Source: Gnetum montanum (taxonomy: Eukaryota; Streptophyta; Gnetopsida; Gnetales; Gnetaceae). Taken from it: a stretch of DNA of 56,091 nucleotides. This document shows positions 11,116-22,223 of the stretch, piece after piece (the first letter of the stretch is position 1; every line of letters starts with the position of its first letter). Location: assembly GCA_015680685.1 (NCBI GenBank), contig MNCI01006634.1, positions 160,653 to 216,743 on the forward strand. The letters run 5' to 3'. The position numbers and the translations under genes are program-made. The notes beneath the pieces were generated by a model, which did no database searches, had not been told where the DNA came from, and saw only the letters and a program-made list of their open reading frames with translations.

Positions 11116-14100
11116 TGGTAACCATTACAACATAAAGGTGTTTTAAACTTAAATAAAAAACACACCTAATAAAGCTTTCATCATCAAGGCATGAGGATTT
11201 CATTTGTTTTAGCCTTGAGTTCAATAAGATGCATCGTGATGAACAAAATAGACATTAATGACTATAGATAAGTAAGGATTTTCTAAGCAAGAAGTTGGCA
11301 TAGCAACAATGGCCTATGTGGCATCAAGGGAATGGTAGCTAGAGCAAATGGTGCAATAGTTTGTCATGATTGGCACTACACATGGGTGGCCTTTTTCAAG
11401 CTTGTTGAATAAAATTGTGCACAAGCTTCAAATTTGGCAAATACATGCATGCGTATCATCTTTGAAATTGTATTATATGATTTTTTTTCAATAAAATGTA
11501 TGAAATTAGTATGTATAGTAGAAAAATATTATATTTTATATAGCAAAATCTATGCATCTAATTTATTAAATCCTAGAATTTCAACCCTAATTGTGCCCAC
11601 TAGCATCGTGTGTAAGTTGAAGATTAGCAAATGAGAATAGTGCAACAATGGAAACTACAAGGGCCAAGCCTACCTTGCCTTCGGTAATGGTGCAAAATAC
11701 ATTACACCACTCACATTAACTAAGAAGAACCCATTTTTACCCATAATAATAAATCATTTTCATCCTAATACCATCCATGAATCATGATGCATCATGCATG
11801 GTCTTCCAATTCTTTCTCTAGTTTTAGGTCCTGCAAATTAAAAATGTATTTTGAAAACTTTCAAAAATTCAAAAAGGTAGGAATATAAAGGTATGATTTG
11901 CTACTTACCATATCAATGACTTTTTTTTTTAAAGAAAAAAGGACTTGTTCAAACAAGATTACATCAAAGATTTAACATTCCTCTTACATAACTCTAGTCA
12001 CCCAACATCACCGAATTTGAAGATAATTTTAACTGAAACCTTATTTAAAAAATCAATGGTTTTGAAAACATGGGTCACATGGTTCTAAAGTGAAAAGGAA
12101 AAAAATCCCAAAATTTATGAGTTATGATTGATATGAACCATCAACCGTACAAGATAAGTAATTTAGTTTTCTAAAACCAATTAGATTTATACTAAACTAA
12201 TTAGAAGTAAAGACTATTAATTTAATAAATTACTTTTTTGAAATATCCAATGCTAGTAAACATTTGTGTTAATATCTTTTAACATTACTTATCTTTTTCA
12301 CTAGCTAAACCAAGAAAAAATTTGATATTCAATTCAGCTTTCTTCTTATGACAAATACATTATTTTGTTCAAGTAGTTAGCTCATTGTTTTACTAAGTAA
12401 GAATTTATAAATTAAAATCATAGTTAATTCTTTTAAGTACATGTACTTGTGCTAATATATGTGGTTGTTCAAATTATAATAATATTTATTCAAGAGTACT
12501 ACATAAGTATAAAACCTTAGAAATTATTTGCAACTATGATATTTCTAAGTATTAAGGATGTGTTGTAATATTAAATTATTAATATTATAAACATAATCAT
12601 ACAGACAAAATTTGCAACTTTGCTAAAAAATTTTATTATCAAATTTAGGTAAACTATTACGTTAATATAACAGAATCTAACTATGTTATAGATTCTAAGT
12701 TAGAGGAAGACATGCAAAACTCAGCAATATGTTTAACAAGCATCAGAAATGCATTATTGTTTTTTGCTACAAATTTTCTGCTCCACATGTACTCCACCAA
12801 ATATGAGTCATATAGCTCCTTTCATGATCCATTTCATGAAATATGAGTTTTCACTACTCACCATGTACTTTCAATAGTATGAGTATGAATATCTATGTTT
12901 AGACCTTTTAAGTGTAATTAATGATTCATCATTCTATCATTGAATTAAAGTTGACTAAGCCATTCTATGTTGTAATCTTTTCACATGTTACTGTTTATAA
13001 TGTTGCCAAGTTTAATCCACTCATAAATGTAATCTATCAATGTTTCTTTCATCTATTTAAAATTACTACTAGAAACATATTATTAGAATCTCATTCAATT
13101 CAACCAAATGCCTAAAGATCTAGTACATGTCTACCTCTGTTATATTTTAGGTTACCAAATCTTAATTCATCGATCTCTATAGTCCTTCCTAGACCTTCAA
13201 CTTGTTATGGATTTTTCAACAAAACATCTATACAAACATTTCTTCAAAAATTAAACCAATCAATTATAATCTATTTTGATACTTGCTTTTGGACCTACAA
13301 ATACTCATTTAAGCATTTTCATCTCTAGTCATACATAATAATTTTTTTTTTTGATATCCAACTTTGAATTTTGGAACCAAGTTCCATGATCAATGTTTTC
13401 TTTAATATCACATTTGGAACATATAAATCATAATCCTTCTTTCCTTGTAGCATCCCTTCTCATTTTCATCAGTATTCTGTAACTAGAACACATTTTTTCT
13501 TTAGGTAAAAGACCAAATTCTTAACAAAACTGTATACAATCTTATCATCTTTCAATCTTTTCAATCAATAGTTTCCTAGTCATGAAAAAACATAGAAATT
13601 CAAAACAATTATGAATAGATGTATATCTATTAATAAGTTAGTGCCGATTTAAATTAAAATATCAATTAATAACATAGAATATATTTAAATTAAAGAAATT
13701 AAATATTCAAAACTATATATAGGTAAAAATGGATCAGCCTTGGTTAATGTTAGTGGCATGCCATATTCCACACTATTACCTTGCCTTCATTAGCCCACCT
13801 CCAACCACAAGGCATATGCTACTATAACAACAAGGCCAACATGATCATGCGACAACTTTTTAGAATAATTGTCATTTTTATATTTTTATTATTTTATTTT
13901 ACATTTTTGAAATAAAATATTAAAAAAATATTTAGTTACTATAATGTTCAACTTCTGAATGGGCCATTATGTAATTTGATTGGACTTTTAGCATTCTCTA
14001 CCACTTTGTAAGGAAAGAGTGATGTTGTGTTTGGTTGTATTATTCTACATGTAGAGGAAGATAAAAGGGCTTGAAAGGTAGAAGTTGCAAAAGGAAAAAA

Positions 14101-16130
14101 GGTGTATTAGGGGGCGATTAACATCAAGGAAGTAGAAACAAGATTTTGAAATCTCTGAAACTCTAGCCCAAAATTTAATTTTCCCATATTGGGTTTTGAT
14201 TCTTTCCCATTTTCTTCATCTTAATTGATGGATATACACAATCCAAAGTTGTTAATTTACCCTCATAAACCCAAAGTTTCATCTTCTCATATTTTTACCT
14301 CCTTCTTCAATTGCCTTAACCAATTTAGATCCCTTCAAGTTGAAGAAGAGGATATAAACTAAGTAGTATTTCAACAAAGAAATTTGTCTTAAGGTTGTTG
14401 TTTATCTTATGAAGCTACAAACTTAACAAAAGAATAATGAAAAAAATCCCTTAAAGTCTAAATATATTTTCTTTGAAATAAAATTTTTATATACAACCAT
14501 TAACATTGTACACCAAATTACTAAAAGATTCAAGAAAAAGACCAAACAAAAGTTTTGCAAAAAGAAATCAAGCAAGTGGAATCATTACACCTTCATATTG
14601 ATATAACAAAATGATTGCATCTATGTTTTAGATGTTAAGATAAAGGTAAACCTTCCTAATAGGCAAGCATAAGCATTAGTAACTCTAGAAAAGAAAAGGA
14701 AGAGTTGACCAATAAAAACATGAAACCAATTTTTAAGTAACAATTTCAAATCATTTTTCATGATAGCTAGGAATACACTTAGGTGATAGAACATGAAAAT
14801 ATATTAGATTAAAAAAGTTCAATATAATGAAAATCCATAAGCAAGTTTTCAAAAGCTAAATGTTATTTCTAATTTATTATCAAATTTCCCTAAAAACTCT
14901 AGGCTTCTTTAATCCAAAAATTTGAATTTTGTTTAAAATATTTAAAAGAAACTTAATCAATATATGCTACAAATAAAAAATGGTAAAAATTTTCTATGAT
15001 GAAATAGTATGCCAAAAATGAGATTAACATAGAACTAAAAAATTAAGCAAATCTCTCAAAATAACAAAAGGAAGCTTCATAGAGAAGGAATGAATCTTTA
15101 AAATATCATTGTCTCCAAAGCTTTTAACTAAAAAATAAATAATTGAAATGTCATTTTTCTGAATTTGTTAATCAATGAAGCTTTGAGCAAAAAAATGAAG
15201 TTTGAAATGCAGTTCACTTGTCCCAAAATTTTTAGTTGATATAGCTTGCAAACTTTAATCACCAAACCTAATCGTACGTGTTTGCATTCACTTCTAACTA
15301 GCACTAACAACAAGCTTAAATGTGAATCAACTCTTATGATTTGCACATGCAATTATGAACACTTGTGATTTTCTTAATAATTTTTTCAAAACTCATGGCA
15401 TATATATTTCTACTATCCAAAAGATCTAGAGGATCTCCAGATGTAATGAAACTTTAATTTCATGAACAAAGAAATTTCTGCAAAATAAGGAAATGTATTT
15501 ATAAAATATTAAAAATATGTAACTTTGAAGAGACATGGAAGGTTATAGATGTGGGGGTTTTTTAATTCTCTTCCATAATGTGGTTTTATTTTGGTCACTA
15601 AGAATTGGAACTAGGTTAGGTAATAAAAACCTTCACCTCATTAATAAAAACTACTATAAGTGACACAAATCCTAAGCATCCTTTTGATGTTCAAATTTTT
15701 TCCTTGTATTTTTGTGAAGTTTTTTGAAAATTCTAAAGCATATTTTTTGAGGAAAATATCAATTGATACATAATAAAATATCAAATTCCAACACATAATG
15801 ATGGGTAATGCATCAAATCCACACCCTCATTTGACCATTAAACCTTACATCCTTGCATGATATGGTCCATTCAAGATTGGAATTTCAAAATCCTAAAGGC
15901 ATCATTAGAATGCCTTCCATTTGAAAACAAACTATTGAAACAAAATTATCTATCTATGATTAATAGCTATTATCTATCTTTTATATGAAATGAAATGAAA
16001 TTGAAGCTTTATTATATTTGAAGACCCATAGGATCTATTGGATAGACATTACATTTTCATGAAAAATAAATATAGACTCTATAAAGGATTATATGTCAAA
16101 GCACAAAAGGATTAGATGTTTGAATTTGTG
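11116..16130. other. AT-rich region, nothing recognised
   Basis: Five kilobases of very AT-rich sequence. I see no retroelement domain, no tRNA, no clear splice-bounded ORF and no tandem array. Open stretches such as 11434-11634, 12921-13115 and 15128-15352 are short, low in complexity and lack motifs. Part of it may be LTR or other repeat sequence decayed past recognition. Confidence 0.5.
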
Positions 16131-16139
16131 CGACAATGG

Positions 16140-17043
16140 TAGGAATAGCTTGCCAAGGTAAACATGGATCTAAAAAAGTTGGCACCCGAAAATCATAATC
16201 TCTCAATAGAGGAAGTCTATGCCCTTTGCTAGAAAATAACTTTGAGATAGCCACCTAGAAGAATGAGGCCCTAAAATTTGAACATGTAAAGAATCATTAC
16301 AGGGATCAAGTGGGGCTCCTCAAGGAGGTGAATAAAAAGGAGATTCAACTAGTGAAGGCAAAAATGAATGAGGTCCTCCAAAAACTCCAACAAAGAGGTG
16401 ACATGTGGCAACCAATCTTTGTTGTATTGAATGCCTAAAACAAAGCAGGAATCCACCTAAAGGAGTTGCAAATTGAAGAGATGAGAGAATACATGGAGCT
16501 TGCCAATCTGTAGTATGCAAACTTGGCAATGATGATGGTAGGAAGGTCATGGTCAAAGTTGAAAACAAAGTGGCCAAGTTCAAGCATCATAAGCACACAA
16601 AGTAGAAGCTGGAAATAATGAATGTGAAGCTTAAAGTTCTTAGGAGCTGATTTATTTACCGACGGTTGATTGCTAAGAACCTAGCCAAGAAAATGAATGG
16701 CTACCATGAGCTATAGAACCTCATCAAGATGTTTGATGTTGAATGTAAGCGATTGGAAGCATGGTTTGTCAACATTAAGGAATTATTCCTAGAATTTCCC
16801 TATCCATGGAACATACCCATACCAGCCCACATTGGTGCCACTGCATGGACTATGTACAACCCACCAATCAAGGAGAAGAAGATGAAGGCATTTTTGGATG
16901 TCTTTCACCTTCCACCAAAAGTAGCAACTGCAGCAGGACAGACACAACCATTAGCTTAGCCTCAATCACCATTGCCACATGCATTGAAGGCTAGAGAAAG
17001 TTCTTCAACACCCCAGGAGCCTCCACCTCCTGGCACTATCTAA
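16140..17043 (+). pseudogene. Decayed coiled-coil ORF of a putative LTR element
   Basis: The plus strand carries a frameshifted reading of an alpha-helical, Glu/Lys-rich protein: FEHVKNHYRDQVGLLKEVNK near 16280-16340, then LQIEEMREYMELANL near 16460-16510. From 16640 one frame can be followed to 17043 through a few stops. It includes WFVNIKELFLEFPYPW (16759-16806) and a Pro/Ser-rich end (SSTPQEPPPPGTI) closed by TAA. The TAG at 16957-16959 stands between Ala and Pro where Gln is likely. A polypurine tract and LTR-like sequence follow. Architecture resembles the larger ORF at 42340-45010, but I could not establish homology. The family is not identified. Confidence 0.5.
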
Positions 17044-17277
17044 TCTTCTCTTTGTCTTTGGCCATTCAAGGATTTCTAACTATCAATTTTATGAGGATGT
17101 TCAATTTTGTTCTCTTGAACATCCATTTTTGTAATTATTGTAATTCTATACAATCAAGCACTTAGAGTTAATGAATCCTATCTATCTTTCTATGGTTTCA
17201 TACCTTTCCAATTTTGTAAGATGCTTGATCCTACTTTTGTTTACTCAAAGACAAGTTTTTAGTCAATCATGGGGGTA

Positions 17278-17690
17278 TGATGAATCATGTGAAGGGTTGC
17301 GTCAATGCATTCCTATCAATGCATGGGTTGATGCATCAACATAGTATCTATATTTGCCTATATAAATGCATATATCCACCGCATTTATGGCACCATTGAG
17401 TCAGTAAAGTAACAAAGTTCTTGAAATTTCATTTCGTAAGAGTTATAATATTTTTAAGTGCCTACAGTAGAACTTCAAGGATTGTATGGATCCTTATTCA
17501 AGCATCAATGTACCTAGACACCTTGATGTGATGACAACAAAGAAGAGATTCTTGAAACTTCTTACAGCACTTAAAATAGATTAATGTTTACTTTCATGCA
17601 CTTTACATTAATGTTCTCAATTAAATGCTTAATTAATATACATAAGTACGATTGCCTTAAGCATACCATTAATGCTTAGTAATCCTAACA
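17278..17690 (+). repeat. Putative 3' LTR with PPT and TATA box
   Basis: A purine run (ATGGGGGTA, 17269-17277) directly precedes TGATGAATC, and the block can end in ACA near 17690, so TG...CA termini are possible. A TATA box (CTATATAAATGC) lies at 17358-17369. Upstream of it, AATGCA/TGCATC motifs are repeated (17292-17340). The position just after the coiled-coil ORF fits a 3' LTR. The outer end is not certain. Confidence 0.45.
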
Positions 17691-17949
17691 GTGTTATTGC
17701 TTGGTTCACCCAGTAGCCTAACACTTGGTAACCCTGTAGCATCTTAACAAGTTTAGGATGTGTATGAAAGGTGGGCCTAAATACTCATGTTAGGAAATAG
17801 ATCAAGGCATTAAATGGTTACTTAGATTAATTCATAATTAGTTACTTCATTTCACAAATAGGATAATTAAAATAAAAGCTAAAAATCAATAAAAATCATG
17901 TGCCTTGGCTTACATTTAACCATACACTTGCACCTACACAAGTGAAGCC

Positions 17950-18470
17950 AAGAACACAATGGTCACATCCTTAAGTCACTATCTTTGCTATTGGCATTTG
18001 GAGAGCTAAAGTCCATGAAATTCGACCAAATCACTAATGCAACAATTGTGATTCATATGGTTGGCTATAGAGACTACTTGCTGCTCATCAACTATTTTGC
18101 AAATATGCTTAGGATTTTGTTACATGGCCTTCCAAGAAATATTTCATTTTTTCAACCATTGCATCTCCTAAAAATACCATCCATGGTCTCATGGATCCTC
18201 AAGAATTGCTTTAGAAAAATTTTCTTGGCTTGAGATATAAAAACTATAAGTGTATGTAATGAATTGACATAAGGCTTCTACTCTTAAAGGTAATAAATCA
18301 TATTACATAATAACATTAAGTAAGTTGTTTGCATCTTTGCCTTTAATTGATTAAGAAGAAAATTTTTTTGCACTCTTTCAATATCTTTTTGAAGTTTAGC
18401 ACTTAGCCCAAATCCCCAAACCACATATCCATACAAAATAGTAGGTTAGATGAGACACATAATTACTATT
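17950..18470 (-). pseudogene. LINE reverse-transcriptase C-terminal fragment
   Basis: Minus-strand translation of about 18340-18470 gives ILYGYVVWGFG...LQKDIERVQKNFLLNQLK. This is the conserved segment just after the RT palm of plant non-LTR retrotransposons, usually LYGCEVWG...IEQIQK.F. Downstream (18250-18290 and below) a plausible continuation VEALCQFITY and further helix-like sequence can be read to about 17960 with stops. Endonuclease and RT core are absent, so this is a 5'-truncated copy, the normal outcome of LINE insertion. It is of the same type as the LINE at 24850-26877. Confidence 0.6.
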
Positions 18471-18474
18471 ATTA

Positions 18475-19267
18475 TTATAAAAGTTATTATTATTTATATT
18501 TTTTCTCATTATATAAAATTTAAAATAAAAAATAATATAATTTATTACAACAAACCTTTTACATACTTAATTGAACCATATAAGTATGTTAAAACTTGAA
18601 ATTTCTTTTAACAATATTCACCCTCAAGATATATAGTCAATTTAGAATTTTATAACTCAACCTATTAGAACTAAAGCCATAACTTGGAGCTTCCAAATCA
18701 AGAATCTTATCAATAGACTAAGACCTCATTATTTTAATTAATAAATGGTTTTTTTTTTTACATTTCCAGGCCTCAAATTGATTTTTTTTTTCATGACATA
18801 TCATCCTAAACATTAGTGTTGAGCAATAGGTAGCAGGTGGATCATCTATCGATAACTTCCCTCTCCAAAGGAAACCAACAAATGGAAATTTTCCTTTCTT
18901 TGGTGTATCATCATTGGCCAACCTCTTCTCTCTCCAGTAGGGTGCATGATGGTGGCGATCACAACAACAACAGCCATGACGTGGTGGAAAACGGTAGGCA
19001 ATAGCTACAACCTCCCTTCTCTCTCACTAGGGCCAGTCTCTCACACACATTAGGGGCTAGCCTCTCTCTCATCGAGGTCCAACCTCTTCTCTCTTTGGCA
19101 ATGCACATGGTAGATAGAACAGTGTGCATGCCAAGAAACAAAGGTTGCAAATGACGTGTCTACAACACATAGAGAGGACAACAGTGGCATCTCTCTCACT
19201 CTACTCCCTTCCCTAGTAGATGATGGTGGACAAAACCATGAACCATAATGGTGGTTGGCGGTGAAAA

Positions 19268-19302
<35 letters not shown>

Positions 19303-19765
19303 TAGATCTGAATTGGTGACCACAGTAGCGTTCTCCCTTTGGCAATGATGAAGCTACAACAAGTGGGCTTTCTGGATTTTCTGCCACTAATGACAGGTTG
19401 CATAGTAGGTGACAGTAAGGCCTGTGGTGGTGGAATACTAGATAGATCTCTCTCTTTCCCTCTCTCGGCAACTATGAGTAGCGTCATCTATGACAACATC
19501 TGCAACGATGAGATGGCACAAACTAGCAGCAACAACGGGGAACTAGGGAAAAATTTAAATTTTCTTGCTACCTACTATGTTTTTGTGAAGTCTTGAATTT
19601 CAAGATAGTTATTCAATTTGAATTTTCCCAACATTTCAATTTAATTTTTTTGGTTAAAATGTCACATGGCCCTCTCCAGCTGAAACTATTCCTAGGTTTC
19701 TGTACCCATATAGGAGGCGCCCTAGGCAATAGTCTCCTCAAACGAGTTTTTCCCCAAGTCTTGGT
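18475..19765. other. Unassigned region with a CT-rich low-complexity core
   Basis: 18475-18740 is very AT-rich with ATT triplets. 18900-19500 is markedly richer in CT runs, and both strands carry chance open frames (for example 19050-19487 minus) whose translations are Arg-Glu repeats and simple-sequence product. I see no host or transposon domain here. Confidence 0.5.
19271..19299. repeat. (TC)n microsatellite
   Basis: An uninterrupted TC dinucleotide run of about 15 units lies inside a wider CT-rich tract. It creates the Arg-Glu repeats seen in overlapping open frames. Confidence 0.95.
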
Positions 19766-19779
19766 GTAACCAAAATTTA

Positions 19780-20110
19780 TGCATCGATTATATTCATTCT
19801 ATTTTATCTTCAAAGCATTAAAATGTATCCTTAAAGACAACAACATAGGCTTCTTCACATTATCATCTCCTTCATAAATAGCTTGAAGATACTCCTACAT
19901 TTCTTTTGTTAATTGAAGATGCATAATATTCATAAAAATTGCTCTATCCAAATTGCAGATCAAAGCATTCATAGCTCAGGCATCATGCATAAAATTATTA
20001 GTTTCTCTAGTAACTATCTTCTAGATATTATCTCCATGAGCTAGAAGATAAGTCTTCATCTTGAACTTCCACAAAGGATAATTTAAGCCATTGAATTACA
20101 GAGCTCTATT
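19780..20110 (-). pseudogene. Copia-2 gag N-terminal fragment
   Basis: The minus strand reads as a copia gag (UBN2-type) domain: LNYPLWKFKMKTYLLAHG-like sequence near 20040-20095, then ALICNLDRAIFMNIMHLQL near 19900-19960, and YLQAIYEGDNVKK near 19845-19885. Several stops replace Gln, Arg or Trp. The reading continues to about 19770 and then ends in unrelated sequence, so no pol is attached. The adjacent PBS at 20194-20205 supports its identity as the 5' end of a truncated copia element different from copia-1 and copia-3. Confidence 0.7.
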
Positions 20111-20193
20111 AGTTGAGAAGCCCTAATTCTACACCATCCAAGAAACAAAGAGATGTAACATAAACTATTAAGTTAAGAAAAGTTGACCTCTAC

Positions 20194-20205
20194 TCTAATA
20201 ACAAT
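20194..20205 (-). promoter_or_regulatory. Copia-2 primer binding site (degenerate iMet)
   Basis: Minus-strand TTGTTATTAGAG corresponds to TTGGTATCAGAG with two substitutions. The bases just outside it (minus-strand ...AACAACA) can form the CA end of an LTR at 20206. The gag fragment lies immediately downstream. Confidence 0.5.
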
Positions 20206-20900
20206 TGTTGTTTCCTAGACTGAGCTAAAGACACTAAAGGAGAGGACGTGAATCAAGGCCCATGAAAATTTTACAAATCTGGTAGAAAAAGAAATAGCAG
20301 AGAAGAAACTTAATGTAGAAAACTAGACTTTTACAAAGAAGAAAGGGTAAATAGAAATAGAGCTTTTTAAGGTTGTTTAGCTACTAGAATGGCCCACCTA
20401 TATCAACCATAAAACTCTCTCTAGTTCCTAGGAAATAGAGCAATTTTATTAATTATAAAGAAAAATCTACAAAGCTTCTCTTACAATTCCAGACTAAGCA
20501 TGCTAAGCTCATGTCATTGGATTTAGCTTCCACAACACAAAGATAATAAGATTTCTTGAAGAAAAACAAAACTTTTACAGAGAATAAGAAGTTGAGAAGA
20601 AGAGAAGAATAGAAGAGAGAAAAGTTCCAGTTTTAGCATAAGAAGCCAAAAACCAGAATTAAACAATTAAGAGACAAGAGCTTCAACTTATAGCAATAAT
20701 TTTTTGTAGTTGTTTTTTTTTTTTTTACTGTTTTTAAGTCATTATTAATTTATCAGAGCAACATGAAATGAGGGAAGTTAACGCTATTTTTTAATCTATT
20801 GCTGATACGTAGAAGATATAAATTAGAGAAGAATGGAAGAGAGAAAGATGTAGTTGTTATTAATCCATTGGAGGAGGCTAGAGTAGAAAATGAAGCTCAA
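20206..20900 (-). repeat. Putative copia-2 5' LTR (outer end not seen)
   Basis: AT-rich non-coding sequence outside the PBS. The minus strand ends in CAACA at 20206 and carries an AATAAA near 20440. I could not place the TG end, so the right limit is a guess. There is no partner LTR in the window. Confidence 0.35.
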
Positions 20901-21029
20901 TTACTACATTTGGCATGAGCTCATTGAAAGCTTAACAGAAATTGAAGAAATCTGTCATTTTTTTTAGTGCTAACGATTTTTTGTAGAAATAATACATCCT
21001 GCTTGGGCCGAGGACAATAGGTCTTTTTT

Positions 21030-21680
21030 GAAAGAAAACGATGTTGCACGTTGAAGTGAAAATGACATTATATGTTAAAGTGGAAAAACCATCAGCATAT
21101 TGTGAGATTATATGACATTTCCTTCAACATTGTAAGTGATAGAAATATTGCACGTTGAAGTAGAAATAATGTTATACGGTGAAATTGAAACACATTGCAT
21201 GGTGAAGTGTTAAAGTGGAAACAATGTCGTGTTGAAAATGGAAATATGTTGAAAGTGGAAATGACATTGAAGTGGAAACGACGTCGCGTTGAAATGATGT
21301 TGAAAGTGGAAACGACGTCGCGTTGAAATGACGTTAGGGGCTCGCGTAGAAATAAGATTACACGTGGAAACAACGTAGAAATAACGTTAGAAACAACATA
21401 GCTGCAAACAATATTGTGCTTTGAAAGTGGAAATGATGTTACACATTAAGTTGTATGTTAAAAGTTGAAATAAGATTCTACACATGGAAACAATGTGAAA
21501 ATGATGGTAGAAACGACATAGGTGCATCCATTGAAAGTGAAAATGATGTTCCACATTGAAGTGGAAATTATGTGTGTTGAAAGTGAGATCCATGGGAAGT
21601 GGAAATTATGTGCGTTGAAAGTGAAAACAATTTCTTGCACGTGATAATGATGTTCCACATTGAAAGTAACAGCTTCATGC
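21030..21680. repeat. Degenerate GTTGAAAGTGGAAA minisatellite
   Basis: Some 650 bp consist of variants of a unit of roughly 20-30 bases built from TTGAAAGTGGAAA and an ATGACGTT/ACGACGTCGCG core. The best copies are adjacent at about 21250-21340, where CGACGTCGCGTTGAAA occurs twice. Outer copies are shorter and more diverged, with T replacing C at many CpG positions. The open minus-strand frames here (21092-21373, 21387-21593, 21458-21682) are by-products of the repeat. Confidence 0.75.
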
Positions 21681-21699
21681 ATTCAAACTGGAAATTCGA

Positions 21700-22200
21700 A
21701 CTTAGCTAAAATGAAAACTCCCCTGCACAATCAAACATGCATCCAAGCTCAAAGCACCCAAGAGAACATGCATGCCATGGGCTGGTAGTGTTAATTGTTA
21801 CTGCAAACAAATAAAAAAGGTAAATAATAAACAATAAAACACAGCAAAATTTATGTAAAAAACACTTCAACATGAAGGGTAAAAAATCACGAAAAGTAGT
21901 GCATAGCTCTATTAATTCTTCTGAGAGTGCAACCACTCAATTACAAAGCACAACTCAATTACCACAGGGCTTAATTACAAAGCACAATAGCTCACTTACA
22001 ATGCTTTCACAGTACTATGCACTTTCCACACTGAACACTCTCCACACTCAACATGAAACACATATATTCTTTAAATAAAATTCTAATTCCCAATTTTTGT
22101 TTCTTTTCCTAAATTCAAACTTTTGTTAACACAGTAAGTTACAACGGCAAGTTACAAAATATAACTTTGAAAAATAAAATACCAAGTGCTAGTTGATTTG
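21700..22200. other. Unassigned spacer before the putative gene
   Basis: No transposon motif is recognised. Composition is a little less AT-biased than the flanks. It could hold the promoter of the putative gene at 22224, but I see no convincing TATA box at the expected distance. Confidence 0.35.
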
Positions 22201-22223
22201 GCTTGGCTTATCCAACATTAATA

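Noticed and set aside
17985-18233. An 82-codon plus-strand open frame
   Set aside because: The opposite strand carries the LINE C-terminal reading, and the plus frame has no motif.
19050-19487. A 145-codon open frame on the minus strand, with other overlapping frames
   Set aside because: The translation is dominated by the TC microsatellite (Arg-Glu repeats) and CT-rich low-complexity sequence. Frames are open on both strands and no domain is seen.
21092-21682. Three Phe/His/Asn-rich open frames on the minus strand
   Set aside because: They are produced by the GTTGAAAGTGGAAA minisatellite. The repeated residues only mirror the DNA repeat.
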